A model generated the notes under the pieces. It did no database searches and had not been told where the DNA came from. It saw only the letters and a list, made by a program, of their open reading frames with translations. 64,000 nucleotides of DNA from Piezodorus guildinii (Eukaryota; Arthropoda; Insecta; Hemiptera; Pentatomidae): NCBI GenBank assembly GCA_023052935.1, contig CM041292.1, forward strand, positions 82,656,169 through 82,720,168. The letters are read 5' to 3'. Positions 23,653 to 35,639 of this stretch are shown here, one piece after another. Both the position numbers and the translations under genes were made by a program. The first letter of the stretch is position 1; each line of letters begins with the position of its first letter.

Positions 23653-23929
23653 GGGGTTACCTGTAGCAGGGTGGCTATTATAACAGCCTCCTATACCAAA
23701 GGTCCCGGGTTCAAACCCGCAGGTGGCCCTAGGATTTTTTAATGGGAGAAAAAATCCTTAGTTATGCAGTCCTTCAGAGGGGATAAAAGATGGTCCCGAG
23801 CCTGTGCAATGTCAGGTACACATTAAAGATCCCTATCCTAATTAAACCGGGATAGGCAAAATTTAGGACTCCCACTGTAGCATTGTCCGAATAGCCACAG
23901 CAGCATCACAGATGTATAACATATAAACA
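23653..23929 (+). repeat. SINE family 1, copy d
   Basis: Plus-strand copy with a clear tRNA-like head (GTAGCAGGGTGGCTATTATA) and an intact B box (GGTTCAAACCC, near 23709). The body follows the family to 'actcccactgtagcattgtc' and an ATAAACAAAC tail. No clear target duplication was recognised. It sits in the intron between exons 5 and 6. Confidence 0.88.
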
Positions 23930-24514
23930 AACTATAAACTATTTGTTAAACTATGTGTTTACTTGAGTTATAACTAACTTTTAAGTCCTTAGAGAAAGAC
24001 ATTAGCCGTAAATGGATTAATAGATTAAATCAATTATTAATTTTTGTCAACCCTGGGCCCATGAGCAATTTAATTTGTCACCCTGTCAAGTATCACATTC
24101 CTACTTTCTATACCGAACTTGGAGTTGGTCCTAATGAGAACTCACAAAGCCCAATTTCATTCAAAGTAATGAGGAAAATAAATAATTAAAGCTTGATATT
24201 TGTTTAAATAAGCTACTGTTATGGGCACAAATACTATTTTATAAACTAAATAATAAATGCTATTAATTTATTTTCAGCTTATGAACCTCACTTCATAAAC
24301 TCACCATGCATTATATTACAGAAAATTATTTATTTTACTGAAATACATCTATCATTTATGTTATGTTATAATTTGTATGTAACTTTTCTGTCTAATGGTT
24401 TTTATAACTGAAAAAATTAGATTTCTGATCAAACAACTGTCAGAAGAAATGGACTTGTGTATTTCTGAATGCAAGTGAAACTACTTTTTGTCACACAATA
24501 ATATTTATTTTCAG

Positions 24515-24657
24515 TCCTTACCAAAGTCGTTCAGAGGCAAATGCAGGAAGAGCTGTAGTGCGTAGGAGTTCTGCTAGCAGCACTGGGCATGAGCCCCGAG
24601 GTTACCATCAGAATAATGGTGTCGCAGCAGCAACACCCAATTCAAAACAGTCAAAGG
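24515..24657 (+). CDS. Tamalin/GRASP-like PDZ scaffold, exon 6
   Basis: Acceptor TTTTCAG, donor GTAAGG, phase 2 in and phase 1 out. It encodes a serine/arginine/asparagine-rich low-complexity region (RAVVRRSSASSTGHEPRGYH, then NNGVAAATPNSKQSK). The function is unknown; basic RRSS sites could be phosphorylation targets. Confidence 0.86.
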
Positions 24658-25607
24658 GTAAGGATAGTATATTCTTATTTGACCTGTTTATGTTTTCATG
24701 TTACTAACCTTTGTGTTTGCTTTTGTTAATAATTTTAAAGTTGTGAAAAAAAAAAAATAACAATGATTGCCCTAAGTGGTTTAATTTCATGTTAAAAGAT
24801 TTCTTCGATTCAAAATTTCACATTTTAAGTGGCTTAGATTATCTAAAGTCTAGAGTCAGTAAATAAAAAAATAACCAGTTTGATTGTTAAATGGCATTTT
24901 AGAGACTTTAGAAATTGGTATTTACATGAGGAATATTCTATTTATTCCCTAAAAAATATCTTATATTTTATTTTTTTCAGATTAAAAAAAAAAGACACAT
25001 TCAATTTCTTAGGAGATGTGAATGAGTAAACATACCGAATCATTGACTAATTTTATTTGTTTACCAAATTTTTTTCTCGATTTAAATGCCAACTAGCTGG
25101 CTTAAAAATTTAATATAAGCCTACAAAAATATATTGGATTTTTTTCTATTGTTATGAAATTTCTTCATGAAAAAATTATTTTTTAAAAATTGAGAAACAT
25201 TATAATTATACTAAATACATTTCTACTAAAGTAGTTAATCATCTTGATATTTATCCAACTGTAGAAATTTCTTTATTTAAAACTGTAAGCTTTTTCCTTA
25301 TCTTTATAGCACTGATAGTTAAAATTGGTATTGCTTTAAAGGATAGGGTTCTGTAATTGTTAATACTTTGCTCTTTAACCTATCTATTTTAGTTACTTGG
25401 AGTTTTCTAAATTATTACAGTTGAATACAAATTGTAGAAGATAGTACTTTCTTTCAAAATTAACCTGCACCACTTTTGTTTATTGAAATCATGATTATTG
25501 AGTATATTGACAGTACTTAGTAGAAAACCACATGCTTTTATTAAGGGGCATTGAGTTTGTAAGTAAGATAAACCCTCACTATTTCCTTTCGGGTGGTGTG
25601 TTTGTAG

Positions 25608-25796
25608 CAAGGAGCAGTAGCCAAAAAAGCCACCATTGCAACCCTTGTATGCAGAGTGCCACAAGCCCTCAGGACAACACAAGCCTTGAAGCCTATGACC
25701 TGGCAAGCCCTTGCTGCAATTCTCATTGCGTCCCTTCAAGAAGAAGGAGGCACCACCACAAATCAAAGAAATCTTCATCATCTCATTGTGAAAGGG
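25608..25796 (+). CDS. Tamalin/GRASP-like PDZ scaffold, exon 7
   Basis: Acceptor TTTGTAG, donor GTACGA, phase 1 to phase 1. It encodes a cysteine- and serine-rich stretch ([26 protein letters not shown]), then a basic run ([16 protein letters not shown]). The frame joins both neighbours exactly. The cysteine cluster could be palmitoylated or bind metal, but no named domain is recognised. Confidence 0.84.
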
Positions 25797-26338
25797 GTAC
25801 GAGCACACATTTCACCACTCCGATATAATTCAAAAACCTTCATACAAAAATACCTCTTTTTCTGCATGAAAATGATCACGTTTACCTTACTTTGCATGAA
25901 TACTAACCTCAATAGTGATCCTTAAAATTTTATTTCCTAGTTGTGGCTCAGTCTTAAAAAAAAGCATGTATATTTTGTTTTTATTTTTGTATTATTTGTA
26001 GTGTTGACATAACTGCCTATTGTTATACTAACTGTTATAATTACACATTGAAATTAATTTTATTCAAGAAAGATGGAATATTATTTGTACAGTTTACATT
26101 TTATAGCTGCCAAAGATTATTAAAAATAGTCTAGTTGGTAGGTAGGGATTAGGTTAAATCATATTTTTATAAAAGTTGGTATACCTATATTTATAAATGA
26201 AAGTACTATTTCACTCACTTTTCTGGTCATCCTATATCTCAAAAATGACTGTGGCTGTGAAGCTGAAATTTTCTTAGGAGATTCTTCTTAATGTCTAAAT
26301 GTGAAATAAGGCTGGGTTTAGAAAAATTTGTCCTCTAA

Positions 26339-26343
<5 letters not shown>

Positions 26344-26391
<48 letters not shown>
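26344..26391. repeat. Poly(A) plus TA microsatellite
   Basis: A run of A residues followed by alternating TA. It may be the tail of a decayed retroposon. Otherwise 25926-27298 shows no gene. Confidence 0.8.
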
Positions 26392-27299
26392 TTCTAAAAC
26401 CTTTTCCAAATTATTTTTGAATAACTCATAAGCAACACAATTCCTGAGAAATTATAAGTACTCATTTGAAATGTAGTCAAATTCCTAACCACATGAAAGC
26501 AAAATTGTCTTAATCCGACTAATATTAGCTATGGTACTAAATTCATAACTAATATATTTAAGAATATTGTTATTCGTATCACGAGCAGGATCCTATAGAA
26601 AGACATTCAATTATTATTAGATTTTCAAAACTTTTTTCAGCAAATGAAAAACTTTTCACAAGGAGGGAATAGAAGAACTTATTTCTGAAAGCTACAAAAA
26701 CAATATGTATAAAATAACAGTAATACTAAAAAAGTAATAACTATCTCTGGAAATTCAAGCCTTTAAATGGTGTATTGACTCGAAAATTAACTTGGTTTTG
26801 AGAATTGGATAATCTGTACATATATTTTAGAATGAAGAAGTTATTTGGTTTATTTATTCTTAAATATATTTTAACTATAGCAAAAGAAAACTTAATACTT
26901 ATGTATTAATATTAATATGATAATTAGTTATTAATAACTATTTAACATTATCCTAGGTTAGTTAGGAAAGCAGTGGCAGATCTACAGAGAGGAAGAGTAA
27001 ACTCTCTCTAAAATACCAACTCAGAAAATAAATTATGGAGAATACTACAACTGGGGATCTAACAGTAGAAATACTCATGAGTTAATGAGCTCTAATAAAT
27101 CATCATTATCATATAATAGGCATCACCTTAGAAATATCAAGTCAAATAACACTAATTCGATTCTGATCGGTGTTGAGATTTATTTCTAGTTGGTCCTATT
27201 TTATGATCTTCCCAATCTTTTGTTTAATTTTGGTGTGTGATTTTACCTTCTTTCCTACTTCAATCATCTCATTCATAAAATAAATTTCAACAACCTCAG

Positions 27300-27430
27300 G
27301 TCAGATTCAAACCTGCACCATATGTCTTTGAGGTTGATAATGTCCTAACTACTACGTCCACCACAGCCTTCCCACTCTAGTTAGAACATAAGGGTAACCT
27401 GTTGGATAATCCATCCTGTCTTGCTATGAT
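27300..27430 (-). repeat. tRNA-like SINE fragment, third type
   Basis: On the minus strand the segment reads GGCTGTGGTGGACGTAGTAG, then about 30 bases later CAGGTTTGAATCTGACC. This is an A-box-like and B-box-like pair at tRNA spacing. Part of the sequence next to it (CTTCCCACTCTAGTTAGAA) is also found near 41789. It is likely a degenerate tRNA-derived SINE rather than a tRNA gene. Confidence 0.5.
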
Positions 27431-27574
27431 CAGTGTTCATAAGGTGTCCAAAACTACCTTTGTATCCTCACCTGGAAGGAAGTTATAATGTAATATAAGA
27501 TTTGAAGCATTGAATTATTTATTTTAACATAAATATACAATTTTGTTGGACTAATTATATATTTAAATCCTTAG

Positions 27575-27695
27575 AAGAATGGAAAGAGAACAAATGCAAC
27601 AGATCAGGCCAATCCTGCTCTTCCAGCTACACATCTGGTTCAGGCCAAGGATCCTCTCATCGTCACTACCATCATCATCATCAGTCCAGTAGAAG
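27575..27695 (+). CDS. Tamalin/GRASP-like PDZ scaffold, exon 8
   Basis: Acceptor CCTTAG, donor GTAAGA, phase 1 to phase 2. It encodes EEWKENKCNRSGQSCSSSYT, then SGSGQGSSHRHYHHHHQSSR. The serine/glycine stretch and histidine run are low complexity and probably disordered. The frame is supported by phase agreement. Confidence 0.84.
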
Positions 27696-28287
27696 GTAAG
27701 ATTAATCAGATATAGATATAATAAAACTAAGATTATTCGGAGAAAAGGTTTTAAGTTTTCCATGAAATAGCTAGAAAGTCACATCACACAAAATTAAAAT
27801 ATTTCAGAAGCATTATTATATTCTCATGACCAATGCAGGCTTTGATCTATTTTAAGGAAAGAGAAGAGGAAGACATTGTAAAAAAGGGAATAATATTGGT
27901 TCATAATAAATGGATACTTCTTAATTGAAAGCTTTAGTCAATGTTAGATGTATGCTTTCTAATATAGAGCACATGGTTAGTCATAGCAAATACTATTTCC
28001 TATCTGTACCTCAGCCAATAAGCACATCTTACCTTAAGACCTATACCAACCAGGTCCAGGACTTAATTTCTTGGGCAAGTGAACCTGATTGAAGTCAATA
28101 GTTTTGACCAACAAACATTTACAATATACATAACTTTTGTCAAGAGGTCATTGATAAGCCCAAACATTAAAATAATATTATAAAAACAAATAGCATTTTT
28201 TTAATATATATCTGACTCTATTAGATCAATGTCGAATGTAAGTAATATTAAAGATTAAATAGTTTACTGCGTGCTGAAGATGAAGGA

Positions 28288-28527
28288 AGAGATGATTCGG
28301 GTGGAGGTTATAAAAATTAGCAAATAATAAAAAAAAAATCAACTATTTATTAGCCAATGTTTCACCCCTCGGTGCGGTTCTTCATCAGGGCTGCTTCATT
28401 GACTTGGTCATTCAGCTTCATACCTCAATGAAGTGGTGAAGAACCACAACGAGGGGCAAAACATTGGTTAATAAATAGTTATTTTACTATTTCCTAATCT
28501 TTTATAACTTCCACCCCAATCATCTAT
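28288..28527. repeat. Inverted repeat resembling Penelope-type terminal repeats
   Basis: The arms 28288-28390 and 28428-28527 are imperfect reverse complements. They share 'gatgattcgggtggaggtta'-type ends, an AATAAATAGTT segment and ACATTGG. Read outward on the minus strand, the left arm has CCTGATGAAGAACC, then GGGGTGAAACATTGGC. This order of a CTGATGA box and a GAAAC box is the core layout of hammerhead ribozymes known in Penelope-like elements. The right arm has a decayed equivalent. There is no ORF inside, and it lies in the intron before the last exon. Confidence 0.6.
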
Positions 28528-28793
28528 ATCCTTTCTATTTAATTAGCCTTAGATCCAAAAAATCACTCAGTAAAGATCTTTGCAACATTTATTAGTTTGA
28601 GAGCATTACCACCAAGTTGGCCACGAGTCAATGATATTTAGAGTAGATTTCATACGCTTATATCAGTAAAAAATTTATTCAGTTTCTATAAATTATTAAT
28701 TTCGATATATTAACTAACAGCTTACCTGGTTACTTTGAATAGTTACAAATGTGAACAATAAACATTTATTTTTTGCACTTCTTTATGTTTCAG

Positions 28794-29259
28794 GTATTTC
28801 AACTTGGTAAGCCAATGTAGTTTGCATTCGTGTACATCAAGTGAAATGAATAGCAACCATGAAAAGAGTGCTAAAGCAGAGAATAATGACAGCAGTGCTG
28901 CATCTTACACAACATCATTGAGCACAGACACATTGTTCTGGGGAGAACCACAAGGGGAAATCACTCGGCAGCATTCTGTCAAGTCAAATTCTTCGCAAAG
29001 AGAAGCCAAACCCAAATCATGGGACAACCTAACAACCAAAGCATTTGGTGGGTATGGTTTTGGATACGGTTATGTAGAGCGAAAACCTCCAAAATATGTT
29101 TTACCAAACAAATCCTCAGAGAGTCTGCTCCTTCTTCCAGAGTATTCAGATTCAAGTATTGGCTGTGAGTGTTTAGACGGTCATTCTAAAGATAAGGCAA
29201 GCCAAACTGAAAGAAGGATTGTGAATCAGGCACAAGCACCAGAGATAACAAGACTGTGA
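28794..29259 (+). CDS. Tamalin/GRASP-like PDZ scaffold, last coding exon and stop
   Basis: The acceptor is TTTCAG. The exon completes an arginine codon and runs 155 codons to TGA at 29257. It includes SLSTDTLFWGEPQGEITRQH, a tyrosine-rich GYGFGYGYVERKPPKYV segment and LLLLPEYSDSS. The C terminus, EITRL, fits the class I PDZ ligand X-S/T-X-hydrophobic, as in mammalian Tamalin, so the protein has both a PDZ domain and a PDZ ligand and could self-associate or be regulated intramolecularly. A candidate polyadenylation signal AATAAA at 29624-29629 is followed by GT-rich sequence; another is at 30948-30953. Confidence 0.9.
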
Positions 29260-31000
29260 TACAACCAAAACAATCGATTAGTCAATTCGACAACTGTCTA
29301 GTCTACAACATACAGCAGAATTGCCAAAGTAAATGAAACAGTATTCCATAAATGTTCGCTACCTTTATTTACCAAACAATTATTGAAGCACATGCCATAT
29401 TGGTTTGATTTGTACATATATTCACAAAACTTAAATACTAAAAATGCCAAAAACAATTTTGGTAATTAAAGGTAAATGAACTTTAGGTTAGAGCTATTAG
29501 GTAATTATAATGTATAATTAGAAAAAAAAAGTAAAAAAAAAAGAAGATATTTATGGATGTAGCGAAATTCTAAAAAATAACTAAATAATACACTATGTAA
29601 TCAACAAACTGATGAAATTTTAAAATAAATTATTGCTCATGTAAGCATTCTTTACCAAGTTGATTTAAATTAAGAACCTTTTGTACTGCAATTACTTACA
29701 AAAGAGGTGAAGATGAAAATATGCTTAAAACTGAATATGTTACACAATAACTGTGAATACATTTTGCTCATTAAATAATGTGAGTGAATTGAATAAAACA
29801 TGTAGTTTAATTTATAAATAGTTATAGGAGAAGTAGATCTTATACTAGAAATATATATGCGCATGTGTGTATATACATATATATGTATACATTATACAAC
29901 ATACTCATATCCAAGAAATCGTTTATTGTTAAATCAGGTTTATAAGCAGCATTATCGGTTCCAAAACAAAATAAATTGATTAAATATCTTTTCATTATTA
30001 TCAGTTAAAGGTCTAATAATTAATCTAATAGTCTAACAATTAATCATGAATAATTAAAATGACTTGAGTTGATATTAGCTGAGGAACGGCAGTCTCAGAA
30101 CCTGAAATGAAAACTTTACTCAATTAAAGTTAATTTATTATATGGTCCTAATAATGGATTACGTTATATTACTACATGAGAAACAGGTACAATTTTCAGA
30201 AACAGATTAGAACTTTGTTTTTAAGTTTAAATTATTGTTTTATATTGTTATAAAATCAAAATAAAAAACTTTAGCTTTGTTTTATTTTATGGAGGATGAT
30301 AGATAGGTTATTAGTGACTAAGCTTAAGAACTAAAGATTTCTTTCTTGAAAATCTGAATTTATTGCTTGTGAATTCTGAACATTTTGTAATATAGAAGAC
30401 AATAAGACATTCAAATCATTCTTATAGAACACTAACCAAAACCAACTGTCCAATGAAAATTGGTGCATTGAAAGAAGTTTAAGCACAATATTTATACCTC
30501 TTTCAAAATCTATTATTCTAAAAAAAATATATGGATAGTTTTTTCCCAATCATTATTTTATATTCGATTAACTTATATGTAAAAATAAATCAATTTTATA
30601 TTATAAAACAATTTTTTTTTTTTAATTTTTGGACGTATTTTTGTCATAATTAAATAAAGAAATTGTTGTATCGGCTATAATAACAACTAATCACATCATT
30701 TAGTTTTTCTGTTTAACCTTAAGTAATAAACAGTATTAAGTATTTGTAAAGTGTTTACTTGTATATAAGCATATACACACATGCACACAAGTAAACTATA
30801 ATACATATACATATATATGTGCCTACTTTCTATATTTCTTTTAAATTTCTGATTAAAACATAAACTTTAATATAAGTGATTGATTGTAAATAGCAGTTTA
30901 TGTAAATAGTTGTATTTTCTGCGAGCTTTCAAAATGTGACTTGTGAAAATAAATTGTATTCTGTAAGTAATAAATTTGTTCCTATATCTATTTAGGTACT
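29260..31000 (+). other. Probable 3' UTR of the Tamalin-like gene
   Basis: AT-rich sequence after the stop codon with no coding signal. AATAAA occurs at 29624 and again at 30948, the latter followed by TGTATTCTGTAAG. The true cleavage site cannot be told from the sequence. Short TA/TG repeats lie near 29860-29895 and 30770-30820. Confidence 0.5.
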
Positions 31001-31416
31001 ATGCAAAGTTCATAATACTCTGATTTAATTTTTTGGTTTAATAAATTAAGTACAGTATCTGAAAAAAAAATGAGACAACCAAGTTACGATTTTATTAATG
31101 AAACCAAAGAGATGTGAGCGAAGGGAAATCAACTAAATAATATGATTAATGTTCATGAATGAGCAATGTAATAATTAAGGTTTCGTCAGCCTTCACTGCC
31201 AAAACCAACTTCCATGTACATAAGTTGTTGAAATGTTTTAAATAAAATTATTATTTACCTTGTTATTTTTCTTAATTCTCTATTAAATATATAATCAAAA
31301 TTTTAAAAATATACCTAACTGTTATTAAATTTACACCTTTTATCATTTGCTATGATAGGACAGAAAAGATAATAAAAATAAATTAATCATTACAAAAAAC
31401 ATTGTACCTTTATAAC

Positions 31417-31720
31417 GCATGAAGGGTATTTAGTTCAGTGCTCACAGAACTTCTCACAGTTTCTGTTCAACGGCTGTGCAAGCAGATGATTAGACCAAAA
31501 TCATGCTCAGCAGCCTGGTCATTCCCTAATATTTGGATACCCACTTTATAGAGACTGGCTGAAACCTAAGAGGGTTTAGAGTACAGTAATACTATAAGAT
31601 AGGAACCAACTGGGTTTTACAGCTGAAATGACATAATAAATAATTAAGCCTGTAACAATCAGGTAGGAACCCAAGAACCAGAGCCAACAGTAGTCCAGTG
31701 CCCTATCGACCAAATCACAC
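31417..31720 (-). repeat. SINE family 2, diverged copy
   Basis: Shares its order of blocks with 44650-44876 and 45897-46160: 'gaagggtatttagttcagtg', 'cagatgattagaccaaaatc', 'ggatacccactttatagaga', 'cagctgaaatgacataataa' and a tRNA-like end. It is strongly diverged. The intergenic flanks (31000-31416 and 31721-33100) show no gene. Confidence 0.65.
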
Positions 31721-33099
31721 ATAAAGAATAACATTGGAACATATCACATGTTGCTGTCTCAAATATTTTAAGGTCCTGTTTATGTCAAACCTTCGATTCT
31801 TCAATGCAAAACAAATATTTCATTCAAACTTTATAAATCAATCCCAACACAAACTTGGAAAATAATCATACTGCTGGATGGTAATTTTGGGAACAGGTTT
31901 TATTTAAGATAGGAACTGAACAGTTAACTTTGAGAAGCAAAAAATTACCCAAACATTGAAAGGTTAAAAATTAATTTTGTTCTAATTACTTTCAAAATTA
32001 ATATATTAAACGATTAACTTTAACTTAAGATTAATAAGCCCTAAATAATATCAGCCAAACAAAAACTTATTTAATAACCAAAAACTGCATGTTTCAGCTG
32101 TGAACACTTGAAAAACAAGTATCATAATTGATTTTTCAAATAAAGTTATACATTTATAATTATTTTGTGTTTGAAATCTGTTATTTTAATAAAACTTTCA
32201 TAATACACTAGATAAGCCCATTATAGAGTAAGAAGAGCACATGTTTATGAAGATATTAAGTATTTTTAAAGAAAAAGTAAGCTAAATTAGAATCCACAAC
32301 CACAACTCTTTTATTTGCATTATAGACATATCAGCAAGAATAATTCTTTAGATCCAGCCAATTCTTATTTATTGTTTTTATTTATTATAACAATTGAGCC
32401 ACAGTTCAAAGTCTACTGTTCGCTCATTATAGAGATAGAACCTTTTTAATCTAAGGAGAGAGCTCCTTTTATCATTAATAGGAGTCTGATACTTCTTGAG
32501 AACATATTAAATCCTTGGGATTTGAATTAGTAATTGTCTTGACATTCAAACATTGCCTGCTTCAGTTACAGATGTTATCGGCTTCACATTTTCTATAAAA
32601 TCTACTCAAAGATCTTTTTATCCTATAAGCATAGAGGGCAGGTAGAAATATCCCATTAATAAGACTACAATTGTCAAAATGAATAGATTGCTTAACATGA
32701 AATATAGTAGGTTTTGCAATCCAGTACATTTTCTTTTTATTAAAACTCCAATATTTAATTTTCTTTCTTTTGTCCTATTCAACATATGGATATAGCTCTG
32801 GGCCTATTAACATTCTTCCTGAACCCTTCCTTCCTCATCATCTTACTTGCAGCTAAAACAATGAGTTTTTTAAACATTAAAACACTGATCTTCATTCTGC
32901 AAGGAATTTACTATTAAAAAAAATTTAAAAATAAATTAAAATTAAGTTTTATAACAATAAATTTTAATAATAATTGTACTGCACTTCCATTGCAGCCAAT
33001 ATGAATTTACCAAAAAATATAACTCTGAACCTTGAGTAGATGATTAGATGATTTACTACAGATTATTATTTTCTGACTATACTATTGAATACATCAAGT

Positions 33100-33480
33100 A
33101 AGTTCTAGGAAGTATTAATAATGACATGCTACACTTACAGAGAAACTACCCATTGGCAACCCTCAAAAATTATTCAAAACTAGAAGGTCTCAGGGCCATC
33201 TTGTTTTCAAACACCTCGGAGGATTATCAGGAAGAAAAAGCAAAGATAGAATCTGATAGGTTAGAGTGGGAACGGAGTTTTAAAATGAAAGAAATGGTAC
33301 CTGGTTCGGGCAAAATCAGCAATATATTACCCATTAATATCGTAATGGATGACTGTATTTGTCACAAAGTAAAGAGCATTGAGGATTTTATGAAGTATTT
33401 TGGACTGGATACGAAAGAAACTTGATGTTTTAGTAGAGCCTTAAAGCTCAATACCGTAAGTCAAGATTGGCCTTATGATA
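33100..33480 (+). repeat. Dispersed repeat, family 3, with a 99-codon ORF
   Basis: The ORF at 33126-33425 (starting MLHLQRNYPLATLKNYSKLE) has no recognised family. The DNA is part of a repeat: blocks such as 'cagggccatcttgttttcaa', 'tggatgactgtattt' and 'tttagtagagccttaaagct' recur in the same order at 57208-57620. The start of the ORF region ('aactacccattggca') recurs at 45031. I therefore read the frame as coding capacity of, or chance within, an old mobile element rather than a host gene. Confidence 0.5.
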
Positions 33481-34509
33481 GTCATTCAGATGAGTCTTTT
33501 GTGGTGGTGGTAGGTTTGAGCAGTAAGTCTAGTAAGTGTTGAAGTGGCCAAGAACAGAAGAAATTGTTTTTAAAACTATTTCCTAAGTCTTCCACTTTCT
33601 TAACATACAAATACATTATGTTATACTTGTTCTTTATTTTGCTCTGTTGCCAATATATCTTTCAGAGCAGAAGAATAATCCAACTTTATTTCATAGTTTA
33701 ATATAATAATAAATCAAAACACCAAATAATTATTAAAAAAATATTTTATTAAATTTATATATACAGAGTATCTTTTCAGTAGAATTTTTGCATGTATATT
33801 TGAATAAAAAAATTATCAAAACTTATTTATTTTTAAAAAAAGAAGAAAGGAAAACATCAGTATCAGTCGAAGTTACACATTTACAAAGACCATTCTTTAC
33901 ATTAAATTCAGAACTGTATTATTTTGAAGTGAATTAGAACTAATAAATTAATCTTAGGATTACTATTAAATTATTATTAATATTAAATGTGAAAATATAA
34001 TCACAATGCTTTTAAACAGTAAAAAGCAAATTAAGTTTTCATATTTTGATATACAAAGCTAGTGAAAACTGAAGCTTTTAGACAACTTAATGCTGTTTAA
34101 TATTGATCACACTGACTATTTTCTTATTATGTACAATCATAGATCTCAAAAAAAAAGTAACAACAGTCTTAATTTTAGTACGTGGTAGGAACATAGATTT
34201 CTAAGGATGAATAGAAAAAATAAAAAGGACTTATTTAAGTTATGTTATCAAAGGCTGAACTCAAACCCACGTTCAGGAGGTGAAAAGCAGGATGCCGCTT
34301 CCATTTCCCACATTTAAATCCTCCCGAATTTTCTGCCAAATCAAAAAATGTCATTCAATCATATATATATAATATATATATAAAAGTGCTTATTTATATT
34401 TTCATAAAGTCAATTTGCAATATATAATAGCTAATTAAAAATAAAATTTGTTAACGATCGTACTACATACCATTGTTGATCATCTGGGCTCTTTAAATAA
34501 GTAGCAACT

Positions 34510-34795
34510 GGGATCACTTGTAGCTGGGTGGTTAGCATAACAGCTTCCTATGCCCAAAGGTCACGGGTTCAAACCCCCAAGTGGTCCTAGGATTTTTTAA
34601 TGGGAGTAAAAAATCCTTAGTTATGCCGTCCTTCGGAGGGGACGTTAAAAGGTGATCCCGAGCCTTTGCGATGTCAGGTACTCGTTAAAGATCCCTATCT
34701 TAATAAAACCTGGATAGACAAAATTTAGGACTCCCAATGTAGCATCGTCCGATTAGTCATAATAGCGTAAAGTGACGTTAAATAAATAAACAAAC
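34510..34795 (+). repeat. SINE family 1, best copy e, with 11 bp target duplication
   Basis: A 286 bp tRNA-derived SINE between direct repeats AAGTAGCAACT at 34499-34509 and 34796-34806. The head carries an A-box-like TAGCTGGGTGG near 34521 and a B box GGTTCAAACC at 34566-34575, forming an internal RNA polymerase III promoter. The body has GGACTCCCAATGTAGCATCG and a tail of TAAA and CAAA units (AAATAAATAAACAAACA). The body is shared by eight copies in the window. The partner LINE that mobilises it is not identified; the TAAA/CAAA tail would be the recognition end. Confidence 0.95.
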
Positions 34796-35639
34796 AAGTA
34801 GCAACTATCCGTTAAAAATACATATTTTGGTATAATTCAGAGGAATGACATAATCACTATAACAACAAAACAAAAAATTATAAAAAAAATCAGAAATTTA
34901 CTTGGAAAGATTTGTTTATAATGACATAAAACCAACAAAATTATTTAATTATTTATTGTTATTTCAGCCATAGAGTGAAACCTTGTCTCAACCAGCTTCT
35001 ATAAAGTGGAAACCCCAAAAATAGGGGGAAAATCTGATGGTTAAAGGTAATTTCTTTCCTAAAACTTTTTCTGATTAATGAAGGTGTATTTGGAATCTAA
35101 TCATTGTGGATATTTATATATTGGTCCAGTTTCTATTCACAAAAAACATGCCTCAGTTTTAAAAACTATATAACATAAAATTTCCAGGTTTCCTCTGTAG
35201 AAAATATCGGGAAATTATATAAATGAAACTTAATTTAAAGAGGTGATAGTAGATCTCAAAATAAACAAAAAAAAATCATAATGACTCTAATCCGGTCCAC
35301 ATGCAGAAAAGCAGAAATTTGAAGTTTTATTTTTTAAAGTAGTAAGCGAAGTATTTCATTGAATAGGATCCTATCACACAAAAAATATTGAAAATATTAT
35401 AATTCATATAGCACTAAGAATGGTGAGTTTAATTTTTGAAATCATACTTGCTATTTTTTTCTTAGGTTCACAGATATCCCCAATTCTATGAAAACATGTA
35501 ATATTAATAATTGGCTTTCATAGTAAAAGATTTATTTTCTATCATCAATGACTTATGTATTGTAAATTGACTTATTAAAATAGTAGAAAGAAGATAAAAC
35601 AAAATTTTTAAGGATTTATGATCGAATGTTGCAATTATA

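Noticed and set aside
34510..34580. tRNA gene in the SINE head
   Set aside because: A and B boxes are present, but the sequence does not keep a full cloverleaf, and it is part of a 286 bp element repeated eight times with target duplications.
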